Of a stretch of DNA of 64,000 nucleotides, positions 1 through 10,131 are shown piece by piece. The stretch covers positions 186,001 to 250,000 of the forward strand of contig DJRT01000023.1 in the NCBI GenBank assembly GCA_002437905.1. The letters run 5' to 3'. The stretch is from Ruminococcaceae bacterium UBA6353. Its GTDB lineage: Bacteria > Bacillota > Clostridia > Oscillospirales > Acutalibacteraceae. The notes beneath the pieces were generated by a model. The model was not told the origin of the DNA and ran no database searches. It saw only the letters and a program-made list of their open reading frames with translations. Position 1 is the stretch's first letter. Each line of letters opens with the position of its first letter. The position numbers and the translations under genes are program-made.

Positions 1-183
1 ATCCGCCCCGGCCGCAAAAATCGCCGCGGCCGATGCCGGCAGCAGGCCGTTGCCATCGGCCGAATTCTCCCCGTTCACAATACACACATCCACCGCCAGC
101 TCCCGCTTGAGCGCCGGCAGCACCTTTTGCAGGTGGGTACAGCCCACGCTGCCCACCACATCACCGATACACAGGATATTCAC
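1..183 (-). CDS. YmdB-family metallophosphoesterase, N-terminal part (runs off left edge)
   Basis: Only the first 61 codons are present; the gene continues beyond base 1. The start is a GTG at 183-181, preceded by a GGAGG ribosome site (complement of 192-196) with an 8-nt gap. The protein begins NILCIGDVVGSVG and continues to IVNGENSADGNG. The GDVVG and NGEN blocks are the first two metal-site blocks of the YmdB/TIGR00282 phosphodiesterase family, which hydrolyses 2',3'-cyclic nucleotides and influences sporulation and biofilm decisions in Bacillus. The later metal ligands lie outside the window, so activity cannot be judged. The family is inferred from a short but characteristic N-terminus. 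Confidence 0.75.
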   Translation of the reverse strand, partial: MNILCIGDVVGSVGCTHLQKVLPALKRELAVDVCIVNGENSADGNGLLPASAAAIFAAGAD

Positions 184-208
184 GCACACAGCCTCCGTTT
201 TCTGACAA

Positions 209-244
209 AGAAAAGCAGGCGTCTCTGCGGACAGGGACGCCTGC
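209..244 (-). terminator. Intrinsic terminator after the MATE gene
   Basis: A 9-bp stem (215-223 with 236-244, GCAGGCGTC/GACGCCTGC) is followed on the minus strand by TTTTCTTT. It lies between the MATE stop codon and the ymdB-like start. Confidence 0.65.
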
Positions 245-279
245 GGACAGGTTTATTCTACCACCCGGCAGCCGGGAAG

Positions 280-1623
280 TCAAGCACTGCACCAGCCATA
301 GCCATAGCGCCGGCGGTTGAGCAGCAGGAACAGCGTGGACAGCAGCAGCGCACATACCTCCGCCACCGTAACCGCCCACCAGATCCCGTCCAGGTCGAAC
401 CAGATGGGCAGCAGCAGCACACTGGCAGCCTGGAACACCAGCGTACGCAAAAAGGAGATCGCCGCCGATACGCCGCCGTTATTCAGCGCCGTGAAGAAGG
501 ACGATGCATAAATATTGAAGCCAACCAGCAGGAAGGAGACCGCCGTAGTGCGGAACGCATGGTGGGTCATTGCCAGCAGCTCGGCATCATAGCCCACAAA
601 GATGCGGGAAAGCGGCATTGCCAGCAGCAGCGCCAGCGCCACCATGGCGGCACCCACTACCCCCATCAGGCGCAGGCTCTTGCGCAGCACATTGCGCACC
701 TCGTCGGTGTTGCCGGCGCCGTAGTGGTAGCTCACGATCGGTGCGCTGCCCACCGAATAGCCAATGAAGATGGCCACAAAAATAAACTGCACATACATCA
801 GCGCACCGTAGGCGGCCACGCCGTTTTCGCCGGCCAGCCGGATCAGCTGCCAGTTGTACAGCGCCCCCACCAGTGAGCTGGAAATATTGCTCATCAGCTC
901 ACTGGAACCATTGGCGCACGCCTGCAGCAGCGGCCGCAGCTGCAGCCGGGTGCGCCGCAGACGCAGCAGGCTGCTGTTCCGGCGCAGGAAGTACACCAGC
1001 GGCAGCAGACCGCCAACGCACTGGCTGATCCCCGTAGCCACTGCCGCACCCACAACGCCCCAGTCAAACACGGCAATAAACAGGGCATCCAGCACCATAT
1101 TCGTCACGCCGGCAGCCACCGTGGCCAGCAGCCCCAGGCGCGGCTTTTCCGCCGTAACAAAGAAGCTCTGAAACACATTCTGCAGCATAAAGGCCATATT
1201 GAACGCCAGCACTGTGCGGCCGTACTGCACACAGTAGGGCAGCATCTCCGGCGTGGCGCGCAGCCATACCGAGATCTGCGGCATCAGCACAATGCCCACC
1301 ACCGAGGTCAGCACACCCAGCAGCACCGTCAGCCATACCATCATGGTAAAGTACCGGTCAGCACGCTCACGGTCTCCCTCGCCGAGGGTCTTACCCACCA
1401 GCGCGCTGCCGCCGGTGCCGACCATGAAGCCAACGCCGCCCAGCACCATGATGAACGGCATCACCAGATTGATGGCCGCAAAGGGTGTTTTGCCCACAAA
1501 ATTGGACACAAACAGCCCGTCCACCACACCGTATACGGAGGTAAACACCATCATCACCACAGACGGCAGCACAAAGCGCAGCAGCTTTTTATAGGTAAAA
1601 TGATCCGATAATCGAATAGTCAC
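280..1623 (-). CDS. MATE family multidrug/cation efflux transporter
   Basis: A 447-aa polytopic membrane protein of normal MATE length. Family features are the hydrophobic N-terminal block LLRFVLPSVVMMVFTSVYG, followed by VDGLFVSNFVGK and a typical NorM/DinF-like two-bundle hydrophobicity pattern. MATE proteins exchange Na+ or H+ for cationic drugs or metabolites. The longer reading frame begins at 1752 inside a hairpin region. I prefer the GTG at 1623, which gives TIRLSDHFTYKKLLRF and has a GGAGG-rich region just upstream. A strong terminator-type hairpin 40 nt before this start suggests control by attenuation. The substrate cannot be predicted. Confidence 0.88.
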   Translation of the reverse strand: MTIRLSDHFTYKKLLRFVLPSVVMMVFTSVYGVVDGLFVSNFVGKTPFAAINLVMPFIMVLGGVGFMVGTGGSALVGKTLGEGDRERADRYFTMMVWLTVLLGVLTSVVGIVLMPQISVWLRATPEMLPYCVQYGRTVLAFNMAFMLQNVFQSFFVTAEKPRLGLLATVAAGVTNMVLDALFIAVFDWGVVGAAVATGISQCVGGLLPLVYFLRRNSSLLRLRRTRLQLRPLLQACANGSSELMSNISSSLVGALYNWQLIRLAGENGVAAYGALMYVQFIFVAIFIGYSVGSAPIVSYHYGAGNTDEVRNVLRKSLRLMGVVGAAMVALALLLAMPLSRIFVGYDAELLAMTHHAFRTTAVSFLLVGFNIYASSFFTALNNGGVSAAISFLRTLVFQAASVLLLPIWFDLDGIWWAVTVAEVCALLLSTLFLLLNRRRYGYGWCSA

Positions 1624-1653
1624 GGTTTCCTCATCCTCCCCTCCAGGGGTATA

Positions 1654-1720
1654 ATAAAAAAATAGCCGGATAAGCTCAGGCTCACCTGAGGTCTTATCCG
1701 GCAAAACGGTTACGACCGTT
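1654..1720 (-). promoter_or_regulatory. Stacked hairpins with terminator in the MATE leader (putative attenuator)
   Basis: On the minus strand a small perfect hairpin (AACGGT-CGTA-ACCGTT, 1705-1720) is followed immediately by a very strong hairpin (1665-1674 with 1693-1702, plus an inner CTCAGG/CCTGAG stem) and a T-rich run at 1654-1664. Only about 30 nt separate the T-run from the MATE start. It may be an attenuator or riboswitch expression platform, or simply a second terminator for rpsR. I do not recognise a named riboswitch class. Confidence 0.5.
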
Positions 1721-1742
1721 CGCCCTCCGACAGCTGGGAGAG

Positions 1743-1781
1743 AAAAAGCCACCCTCTGCCCTGCATGCGGACAAAGGGTGG
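1743..1781 (-). terminator. Probable terminator downstream of rpsR
   Basis: A 7-bp stem (CCACCCT/AGGGTGG, 1775-1781 with 1749-1755) is followed on the minus strand by a CTTTTTCT tract, 13 nt after the rpsR stop codon. The stem is modest, so termination may be partial. Confidence 0.5.
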
Positions 1782-1793
1782 TTGATCGACAGC

Positions 1794-2051
1794 TTAGTCC
1801 GTCACAAAGGGAACCAGGGCGATCTGACGGGCGCGCTTGATCGCGGTCGTCAGGTCTCTCTGATGACGGGCGCAGGTACCGGTCACACGCCGGGGCAGGA
1901 TCTTCGCCCGCTCGGACATATACCGGCGCAGACGCGCCACATCCTTATAATCGATGTATTCGATCTTGTCCACGCAGAACTGGCACACCTTGCGGTGGCC
2001 CTTGCGGCCGGGACGCATCGGGCGCTCCGGTCTCTCGGTTCTTTCAGCCAT
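1794..2051 (-). CDS. rpsR: 30S ribosomal protein bS18
   Basis: An 85-aa basic protein of standard S18 length that pairs with bS6 on the platform of the 30S subunit. The conserved core KIEYIDYKDVARLRRYMSERAKILPRR matches bS18 and ends in ARQIALVPFV. It carries a CQFC pair, as in Cys-containing (zinc-type) S18 forms. The ATG has an AAAGGAGG ribosome site. It is the last gene of the rpsF-ssb-rpsR operon, 40 nt after ssb. Identification is secure. Confidence 0.97.
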   Translation of the reverse strand: MAERTERPERPMRPGRKGHRKVCQFCVDKIEYIDYKDVARLRRYMSERAKILPRRVTGTCARHQRDLTTAIKRARQIALVPFVTD

Positions 2052-2091
2052 GAAAAAGGCCTCCTTTACTCAATGATCAGCTCTTCCCGGA

Positions 2092-2538
2092 TCAGAAGGG
2101 CAGCTCCTCGTCGGTGAAGATCTCCTCGAAATCGCCGGTATTGGCGGTCGAGAAAGCGGGCTTCGCCTCGCTGGGCTGCGGAATCTGGGAATCGTAGCCG
2201 GGAGCCGCGGGGGACTGGCCGCCCTTCGACTCACAGAAAAATGCGTTATCCACCACGACCTCGTAGACGGTGCGCTTGCTGCCGTCATTGGCCGTGTAGC
2301 TGCGGGACTGCAGAGAGCCCTGCAGCGCAATGCGGTTGCCCTTGTGGAAATAGCGGGTAATAAACTCAGCCGTTTGCCGCCAGGCCACGCAGTTGATAAA
2401 ATCCGTCTGCCGTTCCTGATCCTTGGAACGATAGGCGCGATCCACCGCCACGCTGAAGCTGGTCACCGAAACACCGCTCTGGGTGGTCTTCAGCTCCGGG
2501 TCCGCCGTCAGGCGACCCATCAGACAAATTGAGTTCAT
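2092..2538 (-). CDS. ssb: Single-stranded DNA-binding protein
   Basis: A 148-aa protein with an N-terminal OB fold (residues 1 to about 105: MNSICLMGRLTADPELK, then NFIN-type block DFINCVAWRQTAEF and GNRIALQGSLQSRSYT). It then has a flexible, Gly/Pro-rich linker and the acidic C-terminal tip ending DEELPF, which recruits DNA repair and replication partners. The length is ordinary. It lies between rpsF (12 nt upstream) and rpsR, the classic Firmicutes arrangement. The ATG is preceded by AAGGAGGG. Confidence 0.97.
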   Translation of the reverse strand: MNSICLMGRLTADPELKTTQSGVSVTSFSVAVDRAYRSKDQERQTDFINCVAWRQTAEFITRYFHKGNRIALQGSLQSRSYTANDGSKRTVYEVVVDNAFFCESKGGQSPAAPGYDSQIPQPSEAKPAFSTANTGDFEEIFTDEELPF

Positions 2539-2550
2539 TGCTTTCCCTCC

Positions 2551-2850
2551 TTATTTCGCTTCTTTGCGGACAACCATCGAGCGCAGCACACCGCCGGTAA
2601 TACCGCTGATGCGCTCCAGCTCCGCCGGGAAGGCCGGGCCGCTGACAAAATTGTACAGCACATAGTAGCCTTCTGCTTCATCATTGATCGGATAAGCGAG
2701 CTTGCGCTTGCCCCAATCGTCGATCTCGCCGATCTCCGCATTCTGCTCGATCAGCGCACGGAATTTCTCCTTGAGCTCGGCAACGGCCTCATCACCTGCG
2801 GTGAGAGAGAAGATCATAACCGCCTCATAGGATGCTTTAACTGTGGGCAT
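2551..2850 (-). CDS. rpsF: 30S ribosomal protein bS6
   Basis: A 99-aa protein with the bS6 ferredoxin-like fold signature. It starts with YEAVMIFSLTAGDEAVAEL, has the block IDDWGKRKLAYPINDEAEGYYVLY in the middle, and ends ISGITGGVLRSMVVRKEAK. It binds 16S rRNA together with bS18, whose gene is two genes downstream. The ATG has a perfect AAGGAGG site seven bases away. It is the first gene of the rpsF-ssb-rpsR operon, driven by the promoter at 2930-2959. Confidence 0.97.
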   Translation of the reverse strand: MPTVKASYEAVMIFSLTAGDEAVAELKEKFRALIEQNAEIGEIDDWGKRKLAYPINDEAEGYYVLYNFVSGPAFPAELERISGITGGVLRSMVVRKEAK

Positions 2851-2877
2851 ATTGTTGCACCTCCTTATGGTCTGATG

Positions 2878-2898
2878 GCCTTATCCCGCAGATAAGGC
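2878..2898 (-). promoter_or_regulatory. Leader hairpin in the rpsF 5' UTR (possible S6:S18 autoregulatory site)
   Basis: The leader between promoter and rpsF contains a 7-bp hairpin GCCTTAT-CTGCGGG-ATAAGGC. Many rpsF leaders carry an RNA element bound by the S6:S18 complex. The position fits, but I cannot confirm the consensus CCG bulge, so this is only suggestive. Confidence 0.3.
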
Positions 2899-2929
2899 AA
2901 GGATTTGTCCACATTCCATGAACTTCTGT

Positions 2930-2959
2930 ATTATACCAGTTTACCTAAAGCAATGTCAA
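2930..2959 (-). promoter_or_regulatory. Sigma-A promoter of rpsF-ssb-rpsR
   Basis: On the minus strand: TTGACA (complement of 2954-2959), an 18-nt spacer ending in TGG, then TATAAT (complement of 2930-2935). It is a consensus promoter with an extended -10, as expected for a ribosomal protein operon. Confidence 0.9.
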
Positions 2960-2980
2960 GGACTTTTTTACAGAAAATGC

Positions 2981-3015
2981 AAAAAGCCGCAGCAGACAAT
3001 ATTGCCTGCTGCGGC
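2981..3015 (-). terminator. Intrinsic terminator of the alaS...ligA operon
   Basis: A perfect 10-bp stem (GCCGCAGCAG/CTGCTGCGGC, 2986-2995 with 3006-3015) with a TTTTT run on the minus strand, 10 nt after the ligA stop. Confidence 0.9.
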
Positions 3016-3024
3016 CGCGAAGCT

Positions 3025-5007
3025 TTATTCCAGCATCCGGCGGAATTCCGCCTCGTCGATAATGCGTACGCCAAGCTGCTGCGCCTTCGTCAGCTTGCTG
3101 CCGGCGTCCTCGCCGGCCAGCACGCAGGTGGTCTTTTTGGAAACGCTGCCGGCCGTTTTTCCACCGTAGCGCTCCACCAGCGCCGATGCCTCGCTGCGGG
3201 TCATGGTGGGCAGCGTTCCTGTCAGCACAAAGGTCATCCCGGCAAAGCGGTCGTCCTCCCGCTGCACGGCAGCGGTCATATTCACCCCATAGGCCCGCAG
3301 CTGCTCCACCAGCCGTCGGGAGGGCTCCAGGGAGAAGAAGTCCGTCACGCTGCGCGCCATGATCTCGCCAAACCCGTCTATCGCAGCAATCTCCTCAGCT
3401 GACGCCGCCATAACGGCCTCCATGCTGCCGAAATGCGCCGCCAGCAGCTTGGCTGCCTTCTGGCCAATGTGGCGGATGCCAAGGCCGTAGATCACCCGGC
3501 CGAGATCGTTCTGCTTGGATGCCTCCACTGCCGCCAGAATATTATCGGCCGAACGCTCACCGAGACCATCCATCGCCGCCAGCCGCTCCCGCGGCAGGGC
3601 GTAGAGGTCATCCGCCTCCTGCACCAGCTCCTCCTGCACCAGCTTTTCCAGCACCGCCGGCCCCAGGCCGTCGATATCCATGGCATCCTTGGAGGTGAAA
3701 TGGATCAGGTTGCGCAGGCGCTGCGCCGGGCAGGCCGGATTTACGCAGCGCAGGTCGGCTTCATCCTCCTCCCGCATGACCGGCTGCCCGCAGGAAGGGC
3801 AGTGATCCGGCAGCCGGTAGGGCTGGCTGCCGGGGGCATGGGCCGTTACCCGCACCACCTCGGGGATGATCTCACCAGCCTTGCGCATCGCCACGGTATC
3901 GCCGATTCCCAGCGCCTTTTCCTCAATAAAGCCCTGGTTATGCAGCGTAGCGCGGCTGACGGTGGTGCCGGCCAACATCACCGGATCGAATATGCCGGTG
4001 GGGGTCAGCACGCCGGTACGGCCAACATTCACCTCCACCGCCCGCAGCACCGTTTCCTTTTCCTCCGGCGGATATTTGAATGCCACCGCCCAGCGGGGAA
4101 ACTTGCTGGTGCTGCCCAGCAGCTCCCGCTGCGCAAGATCGTTCAGCTTCACCACGGCGCCATCGGTATCATAGGATAGCTGCACACGCCTCTCCCCGAT
4201 CAGCCGGATCTGCCGGACGACCTCCTCCACATCGTCGGTAACCGTGTAAAACGGGATCACCGGCAGGCCAAGCTGCGCCATGCGCTCCAGTGAGCCGGCG
4301 TGCGAAAGCACCTGCTCCCCCTCGATCAGCTGCATATTAAAGATGAACAGTGACAGATCCCGCTCTGCCACCACCCGTGCATCCTTCTGCCGCAGGGTGC
4401 CGGCCGCCGAATTGCGGGGGTTTTTGAACGGCTTTTCGCCGTTTTCCTCCTGCCGGCGCACCAGCGCGGCAAAGCTTTCCCGCGGCATATACACCTCGCC
4501 GCGCACGATCAGGCGCTCCACCGGCTCGGTCAGCTGCTGCGGGATCGCCCGGATCTGCCGCAGATTGGCCGACACATCCTCCCCCACCAGACCGTCGCCG
4601 CGGGTGGCGCCGCGGGTGAAGCGGCCACCGCGGTACTCGATCGCCACAGAAAGGCCGTCGATCTTCGGCTCCACCACATATTGGGGGGCAGACACCACCT
4701 CCCGTATGCGGCGGTCAAAATCGCGGATCTCCTGCTCGGAAAATACATCCTGCAGGCTACCCAGCGGCACCTCATGCGTCACCGGCTCAAACAGCGCCGA
4801 AAGCTCACCGTGCACCCGCTGGGTGTAGGAATCCGCCGTGATCAGCTGCGGATAGGCCGTCTCCAGCTCCCGCAGCTCACGGGTGAGGGCGTCAAAGGCA
4901 TCGTCCTCGATCTCCGGGGCATCCTCGTCATAATAGCGCCGGCTGTGGTAGTCGATCTGCTCCCGCAGCCACTTCACACGCTCGGCAGCCTCGGCCTGTT
5001 TCATCAT
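3025..5007 (-). CDS. ligA: NAD+-dependent DNA ligase LigA
   Basis: A 660-aa enzyme that seals nicks using NAD+ during replication and repair. The domains are in the standard order. First comes the Ia domain with the YYDEDAPEI block at about 25-33, then the adenylation domain with the KxDG motif (EPKIDG, adenylated Lys at 115), then an OB fold. A four-Cys zinc finger follows (CPSC...CVNPAC), then helix-hairpin-helix repeats (MDIDGLG, MDGLG, IDGFG) and a C-terminal BRCT domain beginning FAGMTFVLTGTLPTMTR. The length is normal. It lies 22 nt after yunB and is probably the last gene of the alaS operon. Two adjacent ATG codons are possible starts. Confidence 0.98.
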   Translation of the reverse strand: MMKQAEAAERVKWLREQIDYHSRRYYDEDAPEIEDDAFDALTRELRELETAYPQLITADSYTQRVHGELSALFEPVTHEVPLGSLQDVFSEQEIRDFDRRIREVVSAPQYVVEPKIDGLSVAIEYRGGRFTRGATRGDGLVGEDVSANLRQIRAIPQQLTEPVERLIVRGEVYMPRESFAALVRRQEENGEKPFKNPRNSAAGTLRQKDARVVAERDLSLFIFNMQLIEGEQVLSHAGSLERMAQLGLPVIPFYTVTDDVEEVVRQIRLIGERRVQLSYDTDGAVVKLNDLAQRELLGSTSKFPRWAVAFKYPPEEKETVLRAVEVNVGRTGVLTPTGIFDPVMLAGTTVSRATLHNQGFIEEKALGIGDTVAMRKAGEIIPEVVRVTAHAPGSQPYRLPDHCPSCGQPVMREEDEADLRCVNPACPAQRLRNLIHFTSKDAMDIDGLGPAVLEKLVQEELVQEADDLYALPRERLAAMDGLGERSADNILAAVEASKQNDLGRVIYGLGIRHIGQKAAKLLAAHFGSMEAVMAASAEEIAAIDGFGEIMARSVTDFFSLEPSRRLVEQLRAYGVNMTAAVQREDDRFAGMTFVLTGTLPTMTRSEASALVERYGGKTAGSVSKKTTCVLAGEDAGSKLTKAQQLGVRIIDEAEFRRMLE

Positions 5008-5029
5008 ATTCCCACCCTGTTTTCCGTCG

Positions 5030-5731
5030 TCAGTTTACCTGACCGTAGTTGAATATCTTGCCCAGCACATCATCGTCATCATCATACACCTGCGTCAGGG
5101 TATCCGGCACCTTGCCCAGCAGCACAGCCTCCGCCACGGGAAAGCTGCTGTTCAGCGCCGCACTGGTGCGGCCGCCGGAGCTGACCACGCACAGGCTGAT
5201 GTGCAGATCCACCAGCACATGATAGATGCTCTGGTTGATGCCGGTCGCCTCCAGCGAAGAGGAGGTGGACGAAAGCACCGTAGCCGTTACACCGACCGGG
5301 AAATGCAGCAGCGGCCCCCAGCCGCTGATCGCCTGCGGCCCCAGCAGCGTGCCCAGCGGCACATCGGCGCTCACGGTGGTCATGGTGTTCATGGCCGCCA
5401 TGATATAGTTTCCCACATCCGTGCGGATCGTATTCACCGCCGCTGCATCCGTAACCACAGAGGACACGATGCTGTCCTCCGTGTAGCTGACCTGGATCAT
5501 GGACCGGCACAGCTCGGCGCGTTCCTCCAGCACATGGCTGAACGCCTCATTGGCCAGCCGCTCAGCAATCCACAGCGCCTGGCTCTCGGCAAAGGTCAGC
5601 ACCACCGGACGCCAGTGCAGCACCAGCGCCGCCAGTGCCACCACCGGCACCAGCAGCAGGGCCAGCAGGCGGCCCAGCCGCCGCTGCCGCGCCAGCCGGT
5701 GCGCCCGACCGAATTGCCGCATCCCCCGCAT
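5030..5731 (-). CDS. yunB: Sporulation protein YunB
   Basis: About 233 aa, with a basic N-terminus and one membrane segment (roughly residues 18-38, LALLLVPVVALAALVL). An extracytoplasmic YunB domain follows, with the characteristic pattern AERLANEAFSHVLEE, DAAAVNTIRTDVGNYI, DVPLGTLLG and TGINQSIYHVLVDLHI. YunB is needed for efficient endospore formation in Bacillus; its biochemical role is unknown. Start choice: of several in-frame candidates (5740 GTG, 5737 ATG, 5731 ATG) only 5731 has good spacing (8 nt) from the GAGG site. That site lies within a strong hairpin (5740-5779). The gene supports an endospore-forming lineage. Confidence 0.85.
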   Translation of the reverse strand: MRGMRQFGRAHRLARQRRLGRLLALLLVPVVALAALVLHWRPVVLTFAESQALWIAERLANEAFSHVLEERAELCRSMIQVSYTEDSIVSSVVTDAAAVNTIRTDVGNYIMAAMNTMTTVSADVPLGTLLGPQAISGWGPLLHFPVGVTATVLSSTSSSLEATGINQSIYHVLVDLHISLCVVSSGGRTSAALNSSFPVAEAVLLGKVPDTLTQVYDDDDDVLGKIFNYGQVN

Positions 5732-5739
5732 CGCCATCA

Positions 5740-5779
5740 CCTCACCCCAGCATACGCCGGGGACAGGGATGGGGTGAGG
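5740..5779 (-). promoter_or_regulatory. Hairpin that includes the yunB ribosome-binding site
   Basis: A perfect 10-bp inverted repeat (CCTCACCCCA at 5740-5749, TGGGGTGAGG at 5770-5779). In the transcript the 3' arm contains the GAGG that serves yunB, so folding would hide the ribosome site. There is no T-run, so it is not a normal terminator. Confidence 0.55.
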
Positions 5780-5790
5780 ATTTTACACCG

Positions 5791-6669
5791 TCAGCTCCCG
5801 GCAGAGGCGTCGGCAGCCGCCGTCTCCGGCGGCAGCTTTTCGTGCAGCTTGCGCCGCACATCCAGTCCCTCGTACTTCATCCGGTACTGCACCCGCGCCA
5901 TATATCGTTTATCGCAGTGCTCACACCGCAGCTCCGCGCAAAAGGCGCGGCTGTAGAACCGCCACTTGCCGCAGCGCGCCAAATCCCGCCCGCACTGCGG
6001 GCAGGCAAAGCATAGGTCGCTGCGCTTCACCAGCGGATCGTCGATATCGCTGAGGATACGGGTCTTGAAGGTGATGCGGCGGTAAAACTCAGCGTCCACC
6101 GTCTGCACAGCCGCCGCCAGCCCGGCGGGATCGGCCACCTTCTGCAGCACCTTAGCCGTCAGCACGCTGTCATCCAGCGCACGGTGCAGCGACATCCCGT
6201 CCTCCGGGATACCCAGCAGCTCACCGGCCCTGGCCAACCCAAGCTGCTGGCTGCTCTCTGTGCCAAGGCGGCGCTGCACATACACCTGCGCATCCAGATA
6301 GTGCTGCAGAAAGGGAATTTCCTGCTTTTTATAGAAAAAGCGGCAGTTTTCCATCAGCACCAGCAGGTCGGTCGTGCTCCAGGTCAGCACCGCCGCCGGC
6401 GCCCGGCGCACAAAGGCGGCAAGCTGCTGCATCATGTCGTCAAAGGTGACGCCATCCTCCAGCTCCTCCGGCGTAATATTGGTCAGATCGGTCACGATCT
6501 CGGAAAGCTTGCGGCTGACCACCGGACGGATGGCCGCGTGGAAACGGTCGGTCACCTGCAGACTTTCGTCCAGCCGCACGGCGCCCACCTCAATAATTTC
6601 GTTGAAATAGCCGTGCGCCTTGCGCGAATATCCGCCGTTCCACTCCAGGTCCATCACAATATACTGCAT
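5791..6669 (-). CDS. DEDDh 3'-5' exonuclease with C-terminal zinc ribbon
   Basis: A 292-aa protein. Its N-terminal 170 residues form a DnaQ/ExoIII-type exonuclease domain with the acidic set D7 and E9 (MDLEWNG), D101 (WSTTD) and H162/D167 (LHRALDDS), so it is a DEDDh enzyme related to KapD/Eri-1-like nucleases. Residues about 215-265 add Cys pairs (CFACPQCG, FCAELRCEHCD) that look like a zinc ribbon. DNA or RNA is the probable substrate; which one cannot be told. It lies 3 nt after the HIT gene and is followed by yunB, inside the alaS operon. Confidence 0.82.
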   Translation of the reverse strand: MQYIVMDLEWNGGYSRKAHGYFNEIIEVGAVRLDESLQVTDRFHAAIRPVVSRKLSEIVTDLTNITPEELEDGVTFDDMMQQLAAFVRRAPAAVLTWSTTDLLVLMENCRFFYKKQEIPFLQHYLDAQVYVQRRLGTESSQQLGLARAGELLGIPEDGMSLHRALDDSVLTAKVLQKVADPAGLAAAVQTVDAEFYRRITFKTRILSDIDDPLVKRSDLCFACPQCGRDLARCGKWRFYSRAFCAELRCEHCDKRYMARVQYRMKYEGLDVRRKLHEKLPPETAAADASAGS

Positions 6670-6672
6670 AGC

Positions 6673-7008
6673 TTACCCCATCTCGCCCAGCACGCGGCCG
6701 GCCAGCAGGTGAAAGTGCAGATGCTGCACCGTCTGTCCGGCATCCGCGCCGTTGTTGGTCACAATGCGGTAATCGGTCACGCCCAGCTTTTCGGCAATCG
6801 CCGGGATCGCCTCAAACACCCGCGCCACGGCGGCACTGTTCTCCGCCGTGATCTCCCGCGCGCCCGCCACATGGCACTTCGGGATCACCAGCACATGCAC
6901 CGGCGCCTTCGGCTCGATATCATAAAAGGCAAGCACATGCGCATCCTCATACACTTTTTTGGACGGGATCTTTCCCGCCGCGATCTGACAAAACAGGCAA
7001 TCTTCCAT
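6673..7008 (-). CDS. HIT family protein (HinT-like purine nucleoside phosphoramidase)
   Basis: A 111-aa protein of typical HinT length. It starts with CLFCQIAAGKIPSKKVYED, has the substrate block HVLVIPKCHV, and carries the catalytic histidine triad H96-x-H98-x-H100 (QHLHFHLL). C4, C7, H46 and H96 resemble the zinc site found in some bacterial HIT proteins. HinT hydrolyses AMP-lysine and aminoacyl-adenylate type phosphoramidates. That fits its location 36 nt downstream of alaS, where aminoacyl-adenylates arise, although the link is inference. Confidence 0.93.
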   Translation of the reverse strand: MEDCLFCQIAAGKIPSKKVYEDAHVLAFYDIEPKAPVHVLVIPKCHVAGAREITAENSAAVARVFEAIPAIAEKLGVTDYRIVTNNGADAGQTVQHLHFHLLAGRVLGEMG

Positions 7009-7044
7009 TTTCTGCCCGCTCCTTTCCTGTTCTGATTGACCGGA

Positions 7045-9699
<2,655 letters not shown>

Positions 9700-9734
9700 G
9701 GTCTCATTCGTTCCTTTCTTTTCCGGCGGCAAGC

Positions 9735-9985
9735 AAAAAGCCCCCGTCCCGCAATGGGACGGAGGCTCCGTGGTACCACCCAAATTGCCCGGCGCACGAC
9801 CGGACCGCTTTCGGCCCTTAACGCGGGCGGGACGCCGCCGCTTATTTCGCGGCGAGGCTCCGGGGCGGCTTTCCGGCGCATCCGGCGGAGCAACCTCACA
9901 GCACAGCCGGTGTGCACCGGCTGCAGTTGCCCTCTCTGAACGCTTACAGCGCCGCTTTTTCCCCATCAAAGCCTTTGACCTCATT
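9735..9985 (-). promoter_or_regulatory. T-box riboswitch (alanine) upstream of alaS
   Basis: The minus strand holds the invariant T-box sequence GGGTGGTACCACGG (complement of 9768-9781). It is followed by a terminator hairpin (9740-9750 with 9756-9766) and a TTTTT run. Upstream is a structured leader with the AGAGAG-type stem I element (GTTCAGAGAGGG). It senses uncharged tRNA-Ala and, when bound, forms the antiterminator so alaS is read. A GCC in the specifier region would fit alanine, but I did not fold the leader. Confidence 0.92.
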
Positions 9986-10014
9986 AGTATAGGCGGAAAA
10001 ATGGCGATTGTCAA
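9986..10014 (-). promoter_or_regulatory. Promoter of the T-box/alaS operon
   Basis: TTGACA (complement of 10009-10014), a 17-nt spacer, then TATACT (complement of 9986-9991), placed just before the T-box leader. Confidence 0.9.
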
Positions 10015-10065
10015 GCGGAAAATTTCTTTCCGTCAGATAGCCTGATAACCTGATGGTTTTTTCCA

Positions 10066-10094
10066 TTGTCAAAGGATCTTTTCCGTGCTAAACT
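10066..10094 (+). promoter_or_regulatory. Promoter of the serine hydrolase gene
   Basis: TTGTCA (10066-10071), a 17-nt spacer, then TAAACT (10089-10094), 37 nt before the coding start. An AAGGAG site lies at 10118-10123. Confidence 0.6.
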
Positions 10095-10131
10095 GCGCTG
10101 TGAAACAGAAAATATATAAGGAGATGCGCCT

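Noticed and set aside
9700..10014. N-terminal extension of alaS
   Set aside because: It covers the promoter and T-box leader; the family start and ribosome site are at 9699.
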